DNA of 64,000 nt. It comes from Artemisia argyi. Lineage: Eukaryota > Streptophyta > Magnoliopsida > Asterales > Asteraceae. Below, one piece after another: positions 10,343 through 21,258 of this stretch. The notes under the pieces were generated by a model. It ran no database searches and was not told the DNA's origin. It worked only from the letters and a program-made list of their open reading frames with translations. Each line of letters opens with the position of its first letter. Position 1 is the first letter of the stretch. Location: NCBI GenBank assembly GCA_030686995.1, contig CM060685.1, positions 23,110,065-23,174,064 of the forward strand, in the 5' to 3' direction. A program made the position numbers and the translations under genes.

Positions 10343-12029
10343 TTCTACAGATAAAGAAAGTTCAAAACATTAGTATTTTTGATAATACAATTTTTCAAGA
10401 AAATTAAAATACCCAAGGAAAATAAATCCATAGAATAATCTTGAAAACTAGGATCCTCCATAAACATAGTTTCATCACATTCAGTTGATCTGCTAGTAAT
10501 GAAAGTATAATATGAGGTAACTTGTCGTACAAGTAATTGGCATAACATTTGTCCAATTCCTAGATTTATGGGATTTACAATCACAAAACATTTGTATTGT
10601 AAGCATGTTTAGTCCCCATCTTAATGCCTTGAGTCCAAGTCTCACTTCCTACTCAATTTAAGTCGTCTAACTTAAAAACTGTAAACTCACAAATTCATTA
10701 CATCAGTTGATCTGCTAGCAATGAATTTATGAAATTTACCTTTCCATTGCAATCTCGCCAAGTCTCACTATGACGTAAATTACAACTTCAAGTGTTCTTA
10801 ATTAGATGGCATTCAACTTAATTTTATAAGGGTATAACTATTTTGATGTGTTCAAAATAATGTATGAAGAAGCATGCATACAACTTCATAACATTGGTTT
10901 TACAAAACATTTTTATTACCAATTTGCTAAGAATAAAATAACAAAGTTTTGATTGAGGTATCGGGTTCACCAATTAAAGAATAACCATCAATTATCGTCC
11001 ACTATATCGTACTTTTGCTTACGCCCGAAGGCATAGTGTTTCGGATAATCATTGTGGAATTGTGGATTATTCACCCTTAAGATGACAATGTACATGTAAT
11101 GGTTGTTCGGTAAGTCTAATTTACACACAAACGAGCGTTAAGACATGAATGTTGTCTATCTAAGGCCACAATTTAATGCGATGCCATCCTTATACCCATC
11201 TTGTAGTGTGTAAACTTCGGTCGAGCCTATTTAACCATTACGTACAAAAACATCAATCAACCAATCCTTTGAAATTTTAACTCTTAAAAACCAAAACAAT
11301 TTCGCCATTATTTAGTCCGTATTATTTTTTCTATTCAAAAAATTACCCTTTTCGTTTATATAAACATGTCTAACACAATAAATAAACAAAACAAGTAATT
11401 TGCAATAAAAAAATAAAACAACTAAATAAACACATATACATAATCATCACAATTAAATATGTATAAAACATGTAGCCACATGCAAATCTTATTAAAAGGT
11501 CCTATTAATAATCAAATCTAGGCGTATAACGTATTAATTCAATTAGGGCTTTCTTTTTCTTAGAAAAAGAGCCACATACATCGATAAATCGATTGCGTAA
11601 GCCAAAATTAAATAAATACCACATAGCACATAATTGATTACTTAATATTGGAGTCTTCCCCAATTCGACATCTATAAACATTTACATGTTTTAATATAAC
11701 TTAACCATTAATATATATAAGCAATTTAAACCATTTAAATAACACAATAAAAAATCCATGCAAACATGCACTTTTCATGGATTTAGCTTAACAATTAACA
11801 AATTGCACCAAGATCGTTTACTAAAACGCATAAAAAATTACATGACATCTTAGGGTTTCTAGTCAATTTTATAAAATAATTAAAGCAAAACCCTAAAAAC
11901 CCCAAAAGGTCATTCGACCAAAAAAAATTAGGGTTAGGGAAAATAAAACACAAACCCTAAAAAAAAACATGTAACTATTCGAATCAAATCCAATTTTATG
12001 CGTTGCGATAATTAATTACACATTATAAC
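10343..12029 (-). other. Copia untranslated leader
   Basis: About 1.7 kb between primer binding site and gag, without a convincing frame. A short motif around CAGTTGATCTGCTAG occurs twice (near 10485 and 10705). The 79-codon frame 10345-10584 is likely noise. Long leaders are common in plant Copia elements and often carry the packaging signal. Confidence 0.6.
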
Positions 12030-12043
12030 GGCTCTAGATGCCA
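12030..12043 (-). other. Copia primer binding site
   Basis: TGGCATCTAGAGCC on the minus strand, one base inside the 5' LTR. It resembles the initiator-methionine tRNA complement TGGTATCAGAGCC with a one-base insertion and one substitution, as seen in many plant Copia elements. Confidence 0.75.
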
Positions 12044-12044
12044 C

Positions 12045-12835
12045 TGTTGGAATTATTATATCATGACTATCATATAAATAAACCAATAACATCAAAGTGA
12101 GCATGAGCGGAAGCAATTATAATAGATCGAATAACGTGTAATTAATTAATCTTTAATTTAAATAGTAAACATACCGTAGTGATTCTAGCCCGAACAAGAA
12201 TCAATGCAATCTTCCGGAACCAATGAACCCTAATTAGGGTTTATGAGGATTATATGAATTACCCCTTACCGTTTTGTAATTCAATCCAAGAATCAAACAA
12301 TAGTGTGTTTGATTCACGTTCTTGTACACACGTACTAATTCAAGGAAAAGATTATGCAAGTAAATTCCACAAAACAATTTTGGAAGCAAGAAATTCGAAA
12401 CCCTTAGGGGTGTTCGGATTTGGTTCGACCAAAGAAAGAGAGAAGGAGAGAAAACCCAATTTGTGTGTGTACAAGTTATGAGAAAACTCTTAACCTTGGG
12501 TTTGCTTATATACTAGAGTTTTCTTGGAGCTCAAGGCACAAAGGAGGTGGGTTCCTCCTTGTGGCCGATCGGTTGGAAGCCCACAAAGGGTGTTCCGGAA
12601 CCTTCTTTTGTTTCCAAGTATTGTCTAGCAATTAGTTTCCTAATCTTCGTTTAATAATTAATTAGTCATTAATCAATAATACTAATTATTATTTAATTGT
12701 TTTGTATTTAATAATTAATTATAACATTTTATAAATAATTATTACATTTCCTCTTCATACGTATTGTGTGCAATCCCGTGATCTCAAGTTCGCTCCTAAC
12801 ACACGACTATTATTATTTTGTCTATAAAACCAACA
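12045..12835 (-). repeat. Copia 5' LTR
   Basis: 791 bp, TGTTGG..CCAACA ends. As the upstream LTR in the element's orientation it should contain the active promoter. It also carries a CT-rich stretch and GGTGGGTTCCTCCTTG, identical in both LTRs. Confidence 0.95.
12505..12512 (-). promoter_or_regulatory. TATA box of the Copia 5' LTR
   Basis: TATATAAG on the minus strand, about 325 bp into the LTR. It would place the transcript start, hence the U3/R boundary, near 12480. The same box is at 5141-5148 in the 3' LTR. Confidence 0.55.
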
Positions 12836-13750
12836 TGATCCTCATTCACTATCGTACACAAACAAGAAAGACTTTACTTCTTTTAGCTATGTGGGATGTA
12901 AACTTTGAAGGGTTTGATCCAATAATATACATACCTACAAGTTTACTCTTGAATTTCTATATAACATTTATCTGTTCGTTATATAATTATTTAGTGTTTG
13001 TACTTTGAAGCCACTTTAACAATAGGGTGCCATTATTTAATACGGTTATTCAGTGACGACGCTATTGGATTCAGAAATCCTCGTATGGGTTAACTCTCAT
13101 TTTTTTGTTTAGTTGTGGTCATGGAAAAATTGGCGATAATGCAACTCAGCTCGTTTTGTGATTCTTGAAACATGCCCGCTAAGTTAATGAGAAACAGGTA
13201 CAATGGGTCAAAGCATCTTGTACTTCTAACCAAGATACTATATAGCTCTGAGTTTTCGGTAGTGTTTTTCTCACTTTTACAATTCTTTAAATCTCCCAAA
13301 GACGTATCCACTTTGTAATTTGGGTTCAAAAACTTATTGTTGCAATGGTGCAAAAGCCAGCCTTATGTCAGTTAGCCAAGTCAAATGTGACAGAACAAAA
13401 TAATTCAATTGAAATTGATGGAAAATGACAATAATGAACATAAAAAAAATTCAAGTTACATTGTTACCTTTTCCTTAAATAAATTGATTAGCTGTATTGA
13501 GTGAGTGAATATACGATCACTCCTACATAGTCTTCAAAGTATCGTAACTCTCCATCCTTATAATGATACATAATTGTACTTTCTTTGCTAACATGGCAAT
13601 CGTAGTGTTATACTCTGCAAGTAGCTTAATACCAACCTTTTAAGAGAACATTTGTGAATAAATTCAAGTGGCTATATTAATGTGACTGATCAAGTTATCC
13701 TTTCAGAAATTACAATATTTTGTTTTGTGTTAACATATGACTCAAAACTT
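12836..13750 (+). repeat. Array unit, continuation after Copia
   Basis: Non-coding. USE-like box, then the GGGTTAACTCTC..TTGTTTAGTTGTGGTCATGG landmark (13086-13122), then GGTACAATGGGTCAAAGC..GGTGCAAAAGCCAGCC, all recurring closely at 17500-17780 and 18290-18680. Short frames here (12766-13008, 13090-13353) are not preserved in those copies. Confidence 0.7.
12854..12897 (-). promoter_or_regulatory. USE-TATA module, copy 3
   Basis: ATCCCACATAG (12887-12897, one mismatch to the USE) with 25 nt to a decayed TATA position reading TTGTGTAC (12854-12861). The matching copies at 17544 and 18342 share the same TATA mutation, so they descend from one duplicated parent. Confidence 0.5.
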
Positions 13751-14109
13751 TGTTGATAATCAGCCCCTTCCCCACCCCGAACCCACGCCCACAAACACCA
13801 AACAAAACGGCAGGATGGGTTTCAATGATTTTGTATATTCAAAGAAGGACTTAATACACTTTACAATAGATGGAGACTACTCTATTTATACTAAATAAAC
13901 AACTAACTACTAACTATAATCTTACCCACGTATTCCTACTAAACAGGAGTCAACTAAATAAAAGACTCTTATTATGCCCACGTAAAGCATGTGGAGAATT
14001 GCTTGGTCTTTCCATATTACTCGGTCAATGCAACTACCAGTCTCTTCTCAATGGATCAAACTATCCAATGACCCGCTCCATGACCTCAGCCCATCAAGAT
14101 TATCCAACA
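13751..14109. mobile_element. Solo LTR, 359 bp
   Basis: Begins TGTTGATAATC, ends GATTATCCAACA, flanked by the 5-bp duplication AACTT (13746-13750 and 14110-14114). The paralogous array unit at 19405-19409 has AACTT once with no insertion, so the boundaries are sure. No internal region remains, as expected after LTR-LTR recombination. The small frames 13870-14204 lie in the LTR and are not genes. Confidence 0.88.
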
Positions 14110-14299
14110 AACTTTGCGGGGTTTGGTGCTCACTCGTGAGTGCGACATATCTATCCATTTTGGACATTTCTGGTGGATCGCGTACATTGGTACCTAGTGA
14201 CTGATTAAGTTATATATCGGTAAGACAAAGTTGTCACTCTGTCTTTGCTAGAAATGAAGGTAATCAAGAGGGATAATCTTGAAAATAAACATATAATTC
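14110..14299 (+). repeat. Array unit fragment
   Basis: GGGGTTTGGTGCTCACTCGTGAG to AATCAAGAGGGA, a close copy of 19410-19570. Non-coding. Confidence 0.7.
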
Positions 14300-14720
14300 T
14301 TGATTAAAAACGTCTGAAAATGGCAAAAAAAATATTTAAAAACGGATGAAAACGGAAGAAAACATATGAAAGTGTAAAGACATGTATGAAAGGGACAAAA
14401 ACGTTTGAAAACTGAACGAAAACTAAGAAAACGAAAGAATATGTACGAAAACGGACGAAAACGTATGAAAGCGTAAAGACATGTCTGAAAACGGACGAAG
14501 ACGTATGAAAAATAGACGAAAACGAAAGAAAACAGACGAAAACTTATGAAAACGAACGAAAATGTAAGAAAACAGATGTTAACGGGTGAAAACGTAAGAA
14601 AGCGGACGAAAAACGTATGAAAACGGACAAAAACGTAAGAAAATATATGAAAACGGACGAAAATGTACGAAAACAGACAAAAACATATGAAAACGGATGA
14701 TAATGTGTGAAAGCGAAAAA
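14300..14720 (+). repeat. Minisatellite, ~20-bp unit with GACGAAAACGTA
   Basis: About 20 degenerate copies of a unit close to ACGGACGAAAACGTATGAAA. The same motif in the other orientation makes up 49835-50545. The absence of stops in some frames comes from the repeat, not from coding. Confidence 0.85.
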
Positions 14721-14756
14721 AATGTATTAGGAAAAAAAATGTTTATTAGAAAGAAA

Positions 14757-14758
14757 GA

Positions 14759-14804
<46 letters not shown>

Positions 14805-14945
14805 AACGTGATTTAGATCAAAGAAAAAAAAAGAAAAAAGAAAAAAAAAAAGTAGCGTGAAAAAAATTGACACAAAAAAAATAATAATAAAGAAAGAAAA
14901 AAAAATGAATAATAAAAAAGATAAAATGACAAAGAAAAACGAAAA
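14757..14945 (+). repeat. Poly-A run and A-rich tract
   Basis: An uninterrupted A-run of about 43 (14761-14803) followed by A-rich sequence with AAAGAAAA motifs. Possibly the tail of a retroposed element, or expansion at the edge of the minisatellite. The Phe-rich frame on the minus strand is an artefact of it. Confidence 0.8.
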
Positions 14946-15886
14946 GGAAAAACATGGATTTATGTTTACATATTTAATCTTAGGTTAATCTCCACTATTA
15001 GATTAAACTAAATGGATGGTGAGGATTTGTCCATTGGTATGCACCAAACTAAAAGTATGCAAAATAAAGTGACTCGTGAAATGTAATTTAGAGATTGAAA
15101 TAAACACCAACGGCTAAATGGATATACATAGAAGATTACTAAATATTTAGTCGCTTAAACATATGGACAATCTTTGTAAATAAAAAGTTTGGAGTACCAC
15201 TTTTTTAAACTGACAACAAATAATAGAAAAAGTATTTGTTATGTTAGAACTTATATTTAAAAAAAAGTCAAGACTTTTATATCAATTTTGAATTACAAGA
15301 TGTAACTGCAGTTTATTTTTTCGCTAATATGATAAACTCCAATTTCATCACGTAACCGAAAACATAATAGCATTCTCAACACAAGTTGTTGTCTTACAAA
15401 TGTAGTATATAACCATAGAACATTTCACTTCTTCCACCTATGTGGGATATGTATTGGTTGAACGGTAAATAGCAAAGATCTACTAAACACTAGTTATATG
15501 TTCAATATATAGTTTGAAACTAATCTGACAGTTAATGCCAAAGTTTGGGTTTACTCTCATATTCTCGTTCTTTTTTGTTTGGTTGTGGTCGACCAAGGAA
15601 AAAATTATCGATAATGCAACTCTTTTTGTGTTTCTTAAATTAGATGCCATGAAGATTTTTAAGTATTCTACATTACAACTAGTTTAATTCAAGCCTTTTA
15701 TTTGTTATAAATTTATTGACTTTAGCATATAAGAAAAGTTTTGTATATAAAATTAGTAGGAAATCTTCCTTTGTGGAATATCAATAGTTTGGATAGGTGA
15801 ACTGGACTCGACTTGAGTGAGGTTCCATGAGTTTTTTTAAACAAGACTCGTGTTTACATCATTTTGGTGGCTCAAGTCCGTTGGGT
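14946..15886 (+). repeat. Array unit
   Basis: Non-coding. Hairpin arms 15310-15316 and 15332-15338, USE-TATA module, landmark GGGTTTACTCTCATATTC..GGTTGTGGTCG (15546-15590), then the GGACTCGACTTGAGTGAGG block. It parallels 3500-4230 closely. Confidence 0.65.
15405..15448 (-). promoter_or_regulatory. USE-TATA module, copy 4
   Basis: ATCCCACATAG (15438-15448), 25 nt, then TTATATAC (15405-15412) on the minus strand. The USE has a single mismatch (A for C at position 10) and the TATA box equals that of copy 2. Confidence 0.6.
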
Positions 15887-16025
15887 CACTAGTACAAAGA
15901 CAACCTCCGGCGTCGACTTTTTCTTAACCTTCTCGACGTCATGTCGTCGGCAGAAACTAGTCGACAGAGCCGCGTCGGCAACGTCCCTACCGACAAATGA
16001 CGCCGACGACAGTATGGGACCCACA
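15887..16025. mobile_element. CACTA-type transposon end fragment
   Basis: Begins CACTAGTACAAAGACAACC, the form typical of CACTA (En/Spm) termini, followed by GC-rich GACGTC/CGTCGG and CCGACGAC motifs like subterminal repeats. No matching inverted end is seen, so it is truncated. Paralogous units lack this stretch. Confidence 0.55.
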
Positions 16026-16362
16026 TGATTTTGTCTCTTCATATCTTCTAGCTAGAATAATATATACCTTGTAATTGATTAAGTTTTACATTGGTAGGAG
16101 AAAATTGTCAGTTTGTCTCTTCATATCTTCTAGCTAGAATAACGTAGCAACCTCAAATCACCCGTGTTGTACCAAAGTTGCCTCATTTTTATTCACATGG
16201 ATGGCTATGTACATCTTGATCAGTTTGAATGGTACCTTGTGCATGATTGAGTTTTACGATGGTTGTGGACCAAGTTGATATGTGCTCAATAGAATTACAT
16301 GTCATGATGTTATTTAAGTATTCTACGCTGCAAGTAATTTAGTTCAAACATTTTATTTGTTA
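16026..16362 (+). repeat. Array unit fragment with local duplication
   Basis: GTCTCTTCATATCTTCTAGC occurs twice (about 16034 and 16115), a short tandem duplication of array sequence. The rest matches 4250-4510. Non-coding. Confidence 0.6.
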
Positions 16363-16548
16363 AACAGTGCCCACTAGGTAATGTTTATGCCATATTAAAC
16401 AATATGTTATTTTTATATTTAAAGTAATTATTCATTTAATGCACAATAAATGAACATAAAACCAACTTAAATATATGTCATTTTTAATTTAACGAAGTTC
16501 AAATTACCTTTTATATTCGTATTAAACATTACCCCGTGGGCATTGTTT
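16363..16548. mobile_element. Inverted-repeat insert, ~186 bp
   Basis: Arms 16363-16388 and 16523-16548 are an imperfect 26-bp inverted repeat (AACAGTGCCCAC..GGTAATGTTTA). Paralogous units at 4510 and 18125 run straight through this point without it. I cannot see a clean target duplication, so the class is open and the true ends may extend. Confidence 0.55.
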
Positions 16549-16834
16549 AGCGAAACCCACCATGTAATTAAATGCTTTTGTGATGTTTTTTTTCCACAAT
16601 TTCCCTGGTTAATATATTTTTTCATTTCCTCTTGATTCTAACATATAGAAAATATAAATAAATATTTTAGATTACCATTTTTTTAAGGGACAACGGATAC
16701 TAAAAAAAGCGAAGAATTTATATTAATTTTCTAGGATATGGAAATTAAGAAAGTTTGAATTTTTTTTATTTTAAAATCTACTTCATTAACACCTATATCC
16801 TAGAACATAGTAATATTCTTGGCATGTATGATCC
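16549..16834 (+). repeat. Array unit fragment (hairpin section)
   Basis: 16680-16834 matches 4535-4680 and 18140-18295 closely (GGGACAACGGATACTAAAAA, then the hairpin region). 16549-16680 has no clear paralogue and may belong to the preceding insert. Confidence 0.6.
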
Positions 16835-17498
16835 TCAGGTGGACCTATGCTTATTGTAGGTGGTTCCCGGGAACCACCTTAGAAACCGAGTTCATTTGTA
16901 AGTGATATGTATGTTTTTATCGGGACCTACCTTAGAAAACTAGTGGGAACCACCTTGAGATGAGATTGAACTTAGAAGAAGGTGAAAATTAAGATGGATT
17001 CATTGGAAAAAGTTACTGATGAAGAAGAAGGAAGCATAAAAGAATGAAGAAGAAGATGAGAAAAAAAAATGTTGAAAAGAGAGAGAGAGAAAGGGTATTG
17101 GAAGATGAAGTAATAATAAATATATTAAATTTATTTTGTTAAAAAGTGATATGTGTCAGACGAGTTTTTTATTTTCTATTTATTGTTCTTTTTCTTTAAC
17201 TTCAGTTAGCATTCTTATATTTACTCAATGTTAATCGGACTAGTAAATTATAAATCAATGAACTGTGTTCATTTCGTCTATTTTTCAACATTTCTATTGT
17301 ACACAATTTATAGAAACTATCGTGTATATATCATAGTTTACAAATACGTTAATTTTTCTGATGTCCGACCCGACATGTTCAGAACTACCCGTTGATGTCC
17401 GACCCGACCCGATCAGAATGACCTGTTGACCTGTGAATTTAATTACCTCAAGTAGACAAAGGGAACCACCTTAGTTTGGCACCTAGGTCCGCCACTGT
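16835..17498. mobile_element. hAT-like insert with CCGCCACTG end
   Basis: The right end ..CCTAGGTCCGCCACTG is the reverse complement of CAGTGGCGGACCTAGG, a familiar hAT terminus. The left end CAGGTGGACCTA is a damaged mirror of it. The unoccupied site is at 18293 (GATCCTCATTCAC). No intact 8-bp duplication remains. The interior repeats GGGAACCACCTTAG at 16870, 16943 and 17461. No coding frame. Confidence 0.55.
16858..16879. other. Perfect 22-bp palindrome
   Basis: AGGTGGTTCCC followed at once by its reverse complement, with no spacer. It could extrude as a cruciform or bind a dimeric protein. It lies near the left end of the hAT-like insert. Confidence 0.85.
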
Positions 17499-17510
17499 TC
17501 ATTCACTATC

Positions 17511-17554
17511 GTACACAAACAAGAAAGATTTTACTTCTTTTAGCTATGTGGGAT
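17511..17554 (-). promoter_or_regulatory. USE-TATA module, copy 5
   Basis: ATCCCACATAG (17544-17554), 25 nt, decayed TATA position TTGTGTAC (17511-17518), minus strand. Confidence 0.5.
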
Positions 17555-18308
17555 GTAAACTTTGAAGGGTTTGATCCAGTAATATACATACCTACAAGTT
17601 TACTCTTGAATTTCTATATAACATTTATCTGTTCGTTATATAATTATTTAGTGTTTGTACTTTGAAGCCACTTTAACAATAGGGTGCCATTATTTAATAC
17701 GGTTATTCAGTGACGACGCTATTGGATTCAGAAATCCTCGTATGGGTTAACTCTCATTTTTTTGTTTAGTTGTGGTCATGGAAAAATTGGCTATAACACA
17801 ACTCTTTTTGTGTTTCTTGAATTACATGCCATGAAGATAGTCAAGTATTCTACGTTACAACTAGTTTAATTCAAGCCTCTTTTTTGTTAAATATAATGAC
17901 TTAAGCATATAAGATAAGTTTTGTATACAAAATTAGTAGGAAATCTTCGCTTGTGGAACATCAATAGTTTAGATAGGTGAACCGGACTCGACTTGAGTGA
18001 GGTTCCATGAGTTTTTTTTAACAAGACTCGTGTTTACATCATTGTGGTGACTCAAGTCCGTTAGGTACGTACCTTGTAATTTAAGTATTCTACACTGCAA
18101 GTAATTTAGTTCAAACATTTTATTTGTTAAATATACTGACTTTTTTTAAGGGACAACGGATGCTAAAAAAAGAGAAGAATTTATATTAATTTTCTAGGAT
18201 ATGGAAGTTAAGAAAGTTTGAAATTTTTTATTTTAAAATCTACTTCATTAACACCTATATCCTAGAACATAGTAATATTCTTGACATGTATGATCCTCAT
18301 TCACTATC

Positions 18309-18352
18309 GTACACAAACAAGAAAGACTTTCCTTCTTTTAGCTATGTGGGAT
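18309..18352 (-). promoter_or_regulatory. USE-TATA module, copy 6
   Basis: ATCCCACATAG (18342-18352), 25 nt, decayed TATA position TTGTGTAC (18309-18316), minus strand. Confidence 0.5.
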
Positions 18353-19023
18353 GTAAACTTTGAAGGGTTTGATCCAATAATATACATACCTACAAGTTTA
18401 CTCTTTTTTGTTTAGTTGTCGTCATGGAAAAATTGGCGATGATGCAACTCGTTTGGTTTCTTGAAGCATGCCCGCGAAGTTAATGAAAAACAGGTTCAAT
18501 GAGTCAAACCATCTTGTACTTCTAACCAAGATACGAGTACTATATAGCTCGGAGTTTCCGGTAGTGTTTTTCTCACTTTTACAATTCTTTAAATCTCCCA
18601 AAGACGTATCCACTTTGTATTTTGGCTTCAAAAACTTATTGTTGCAATGGTGCAACAGCCAGCCTTATGTCAGTTAGCCAAGTAGTACCCCAAATGTGAC
18701 AGAACAAAATAATTCAATTGAAATTGATGGAAAATGACAATAATGAACATACAAAAATTCAAGTTACATTGTTACCTTTTCCTTAAATAAATTGATTAGC
18801 TGTATTTAATATACGATCCTTCCTAAATAGTCTTCGAAGAATCGTAACTCTCCATCCTTATAATGATACATATTGTACTTTCTTTGCTAACATGGCAATC
18901 GTAGTGTTCTACTCTGCAAGTAGCTTAATACCAACCTTTTAAGAGAACATTTGTGAATAAATTCAAGTGGCTATATTAATGTGACTGATCAAGTTATCCT
19001 TTCAGAAATTACAATATTTTGTT

Positions 19024-19374
19024 GGGATAATTATCAAAATAGATCAGTCGCCCAAAACACATTCCTTAAATAGATGTTTTTAAATCACTTTTCACCGGCG
19101 GATCAGGGCAACTTGGCGACTGAGCAACCTTCATATATGTGCGACACGTGTCGAATATTTTATTAATATAGTACAGAATCTAGAATCTTTTTTAAATCTA
19201 TAGTACAGAATCTAGAATCTTTTTGGAATATTCTAGAATCTTTTTGGACACGTGTCGCGTTTATATTGAGTTGCTCATTTTTTTAGTTGCCCTGATCTAA
19301 TTATGGAAAGTGAAATTTGAAAGTCTACAAAGTGACTAGTCAAAAAGTCAACGATCTATTTTGGTAATTATCCC
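19024..19374. mobile_element. MULE-type MITE
   Basis: 351 bp with 22-bp inverted ends (GGGATAATTATCAAAATAGA, one mismatch) and the 9-bp duplication TATTTTGTT (19015-19023 and 19375-19383). The empty site occurs once at 13716-13724. A 9-bp duplication indicates the Mutator superfamily. The interior carries repeats of AGAATCTAGAATCTTTTT and an ACACGTGTCG motif near each side. No coding capacity. Confidence 0.88.
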
Positions 19375-19866
19375 TATTTTGTTTTGTGTTAACATATGAC
19401 TCAAAACTTTGTGGGGTTTGGTGCTGACTCGTGAGTGCGACACATCTATCCATTTTGGACAATCCTGGTGGATCGCGTACATTGGCACCTAGTGACTGAT
19501 TAAGTTATACATCGGTAACACAAAGTTGTCACTCTGTCTTTGCTAGAAATGAAGTTAATCAAGAGGGACTCGAGTCGCCTCAAAGCTCTCAGTCATATGG
19601 ATGTCATTAAATATCTAGATCAGTTTGAAAGGCACCTTTTCCATGAGTGAGTTGTTTAATAGCCTAATGAAACTAAACTATTAAATTTTAGAACAATCAA
19701 GAGTTTAAGTGTTTGAGAATATGTTCACTTGACTTTATAGTGACATCAATGGTTTTTTCTTTTTTTATTTATTTTAAAATATACCAAAATTAAAAGGCGA
19801 TGAGCTATTGGCAACACAAAGAAAAAAATGAAAAAAGAAAAAAAAAATGGAGATGTGTCAATTGAG

Positions 19867-19925
19867 AATCGAACAGCAGACCTGCAAGTCATATGGCAAT
19901 AAACTTACCAAATGAACTACACTCC
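19867..19925 (-). repeat. tRNA-derived relic (SINE head-like), copy 1
   Basis: Read on the minus strand: GTAGTTCATTTGGTAAG (box A-like), then GTTCGATTCTC (box B-like). Related segments occur at 29409, 36502 and 55676, so it is part of the duplicated background rather than a functional tRNA gene. No cloverleaf can be closed. Confidence 0.45.
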
Positions 19926-20527
19926 ATCCCATAATTCATATCTCCATACCGCTCTTTAACATAAAATGTTTACAGAAATTAGTTAAATGCTATTGCTCTT
20001 TTTCACAAACGCACCCAAGCCCCATGGGGTCTCCATGATTATCATTAACACTAATGTACTTATTTATCATTACAACAAATTTTCTTATGTAGAAATTAGT
20101 TGGCATTGAGCACCAATAGGTTTATTTTATGTTACTGATCAAGTAACCATTTTGGAAATGTCATTAGTTTGGACTAAGCGAAGGTAACTCAAACTCAGTA
20201 TGTCGTTTGGTGAGAACGACACATCTATCCATTTTGGATAATTTTTGTGACTCACCTTTGTTAGTACCCATACTTATTTAACATCACAAAGTTGTCACTT
20301 TTTCTCTTGATACAAATAAATGAAAAGTTTGGACTTTGGAGTACGAATATTTTTTAAGTGAAAAGATAAGTACTACTAAAAAATAAAGAATTTACTAGTA
20401 TATTAAACTTTCAGCACATTTAGTGAAGTTCGATTTATTTATTTATTTATTTTTCTATAATCAACTTCATCAACACACCGGGCTAATCATAGTAATATTC
20501 TAAACATCTATGATCTTCATCTCTATC

Positions 20528-20571
20528 ATATATAACCAAGAAAGATTTCACTTCTTTCATCTATGTGGGAT
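20528..20571 (-). promoter_or_regulatory. USE-TATA module, copy 7
   Basis: ATCCCACATAG (20561-20571), 25 nt, TTATATAT (20528-20535), minus strand. Hairpin arms at 20423-20430 and 20463-20470. Confidence 0.6.
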
Positions 20572-21214
20572 ATAGATATGAAATGGTTTTATCAAACACA
20601 TAATATTGTACATGCATACATGGCACATGCCGACTTGCTCATTTCTAGTATTCAAATCTATACCATTCATATGTTCATCACAGAGCGTTCTTATTTGAAG
20701 CTACTCGCATTCTTAATAAAAAGGTAAAAATTATGTTATTAAGTGACAACGCAAATTTGAGATGGAGATCTTCTACATTACGTGGGGGCCGGGTCAGAAA
20801 AGATATCAAGAGCTTAACCAAAATTATAAGTGCTCAATCAATAGATACATTACGTGGGGGCCGGGTCATGCATTGATTCATTTTTGTATCATGTCACGTC
20901 AGAATCGATATGGCATTGTATGGTAGGGGTTAGATTTAGCTCGAACGGTGCTACGTTTGAGATTGAAATGGACACTAACGCCGAGAGGCTTTTCTTTTAG
21001 AATATACGGTGTCCTAAGAAATGGACAATCTTTGTAAGTAAACAGTTTGGAGTAGCCGTGAGAACAAAAATGTAAAGCATATTATATTTGTTGTCCAGGT
21101 TAAAGTTTGTCAATGAAGTTAGACTCCTATTAGCTTCATAATTAACTTCGTCAACAACCAAGTCCCTGGAAAACATGGTAATATTCAAGACATGTATGCA
21201 GCTCGTTTACTATA

Positions 21215-21258
21215 GTATATAAACAAGAAAGATTTCACTTCTTAAACCTATGTGGGAT
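21215..21258 (-). promoter_or_regulatory. USE-TATA module, copy 8
   Basis: ATCCCACATAG (21248-21258), 25 nt, TTATATAC (21215-21222, preceded by another T), minus strand. Hairpin arms at 21114-21121 (TGAAGTTA) and 21143-21150. A TTTT on the minus strand (21170-21173) falls about 20 nt after the predicted start. Confidence 0.6.

Larger units (their letters stand above)
4681..12835 (-). mobile_element. Copia-type LTR retrotransposon, nearly intact
   Basis: 8155 bp with 791-bp LTRs and the 5-bp target duplication TGATC (4676-4680 and 12836-12840). Order on the minus strand: 5' LTR, primer binding site, 1.7-kb leader, gag-pol (10342 to 6278), short 3' spacer, polypurine tract, 3' LTR. Domain order gag, protease, integrase, reverse transcriptase, RNase H defines Copia. 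I see a single base difference between the LTRs (A at 4772, G at 12136), so insertion was recent. One in-frame stop breaks gag-pol. It sits inside an array unit whose two halves flank it. Confidence 0.95.
17499..19023 (+). repeat. Two array units in tandem
   Basis: Units starting at about 17499 and 18290 repeat the same order (USE, landmark, GACTCGACTTGAGTG or GCCAGCCTTATGTCAG block). The second is the closest relative of 12836-13740. The frames 18422-18655 (minus) and 18468-18677 fall in a block also present, but broken, at 13090-13350. Confidence 0.7.

Noticed and set aside
14579..14806. 75-codon Phe-rich frame on the minus strand
   Set aside because: It is a translation of the poly-A run and the minisatellite.
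20773..20870. Repeated TACATTACGTGGGGGCCGGG as a transposon end
   Set aside because: Only two direct copies 75 bp apart, with no inverted partner or target duplication.
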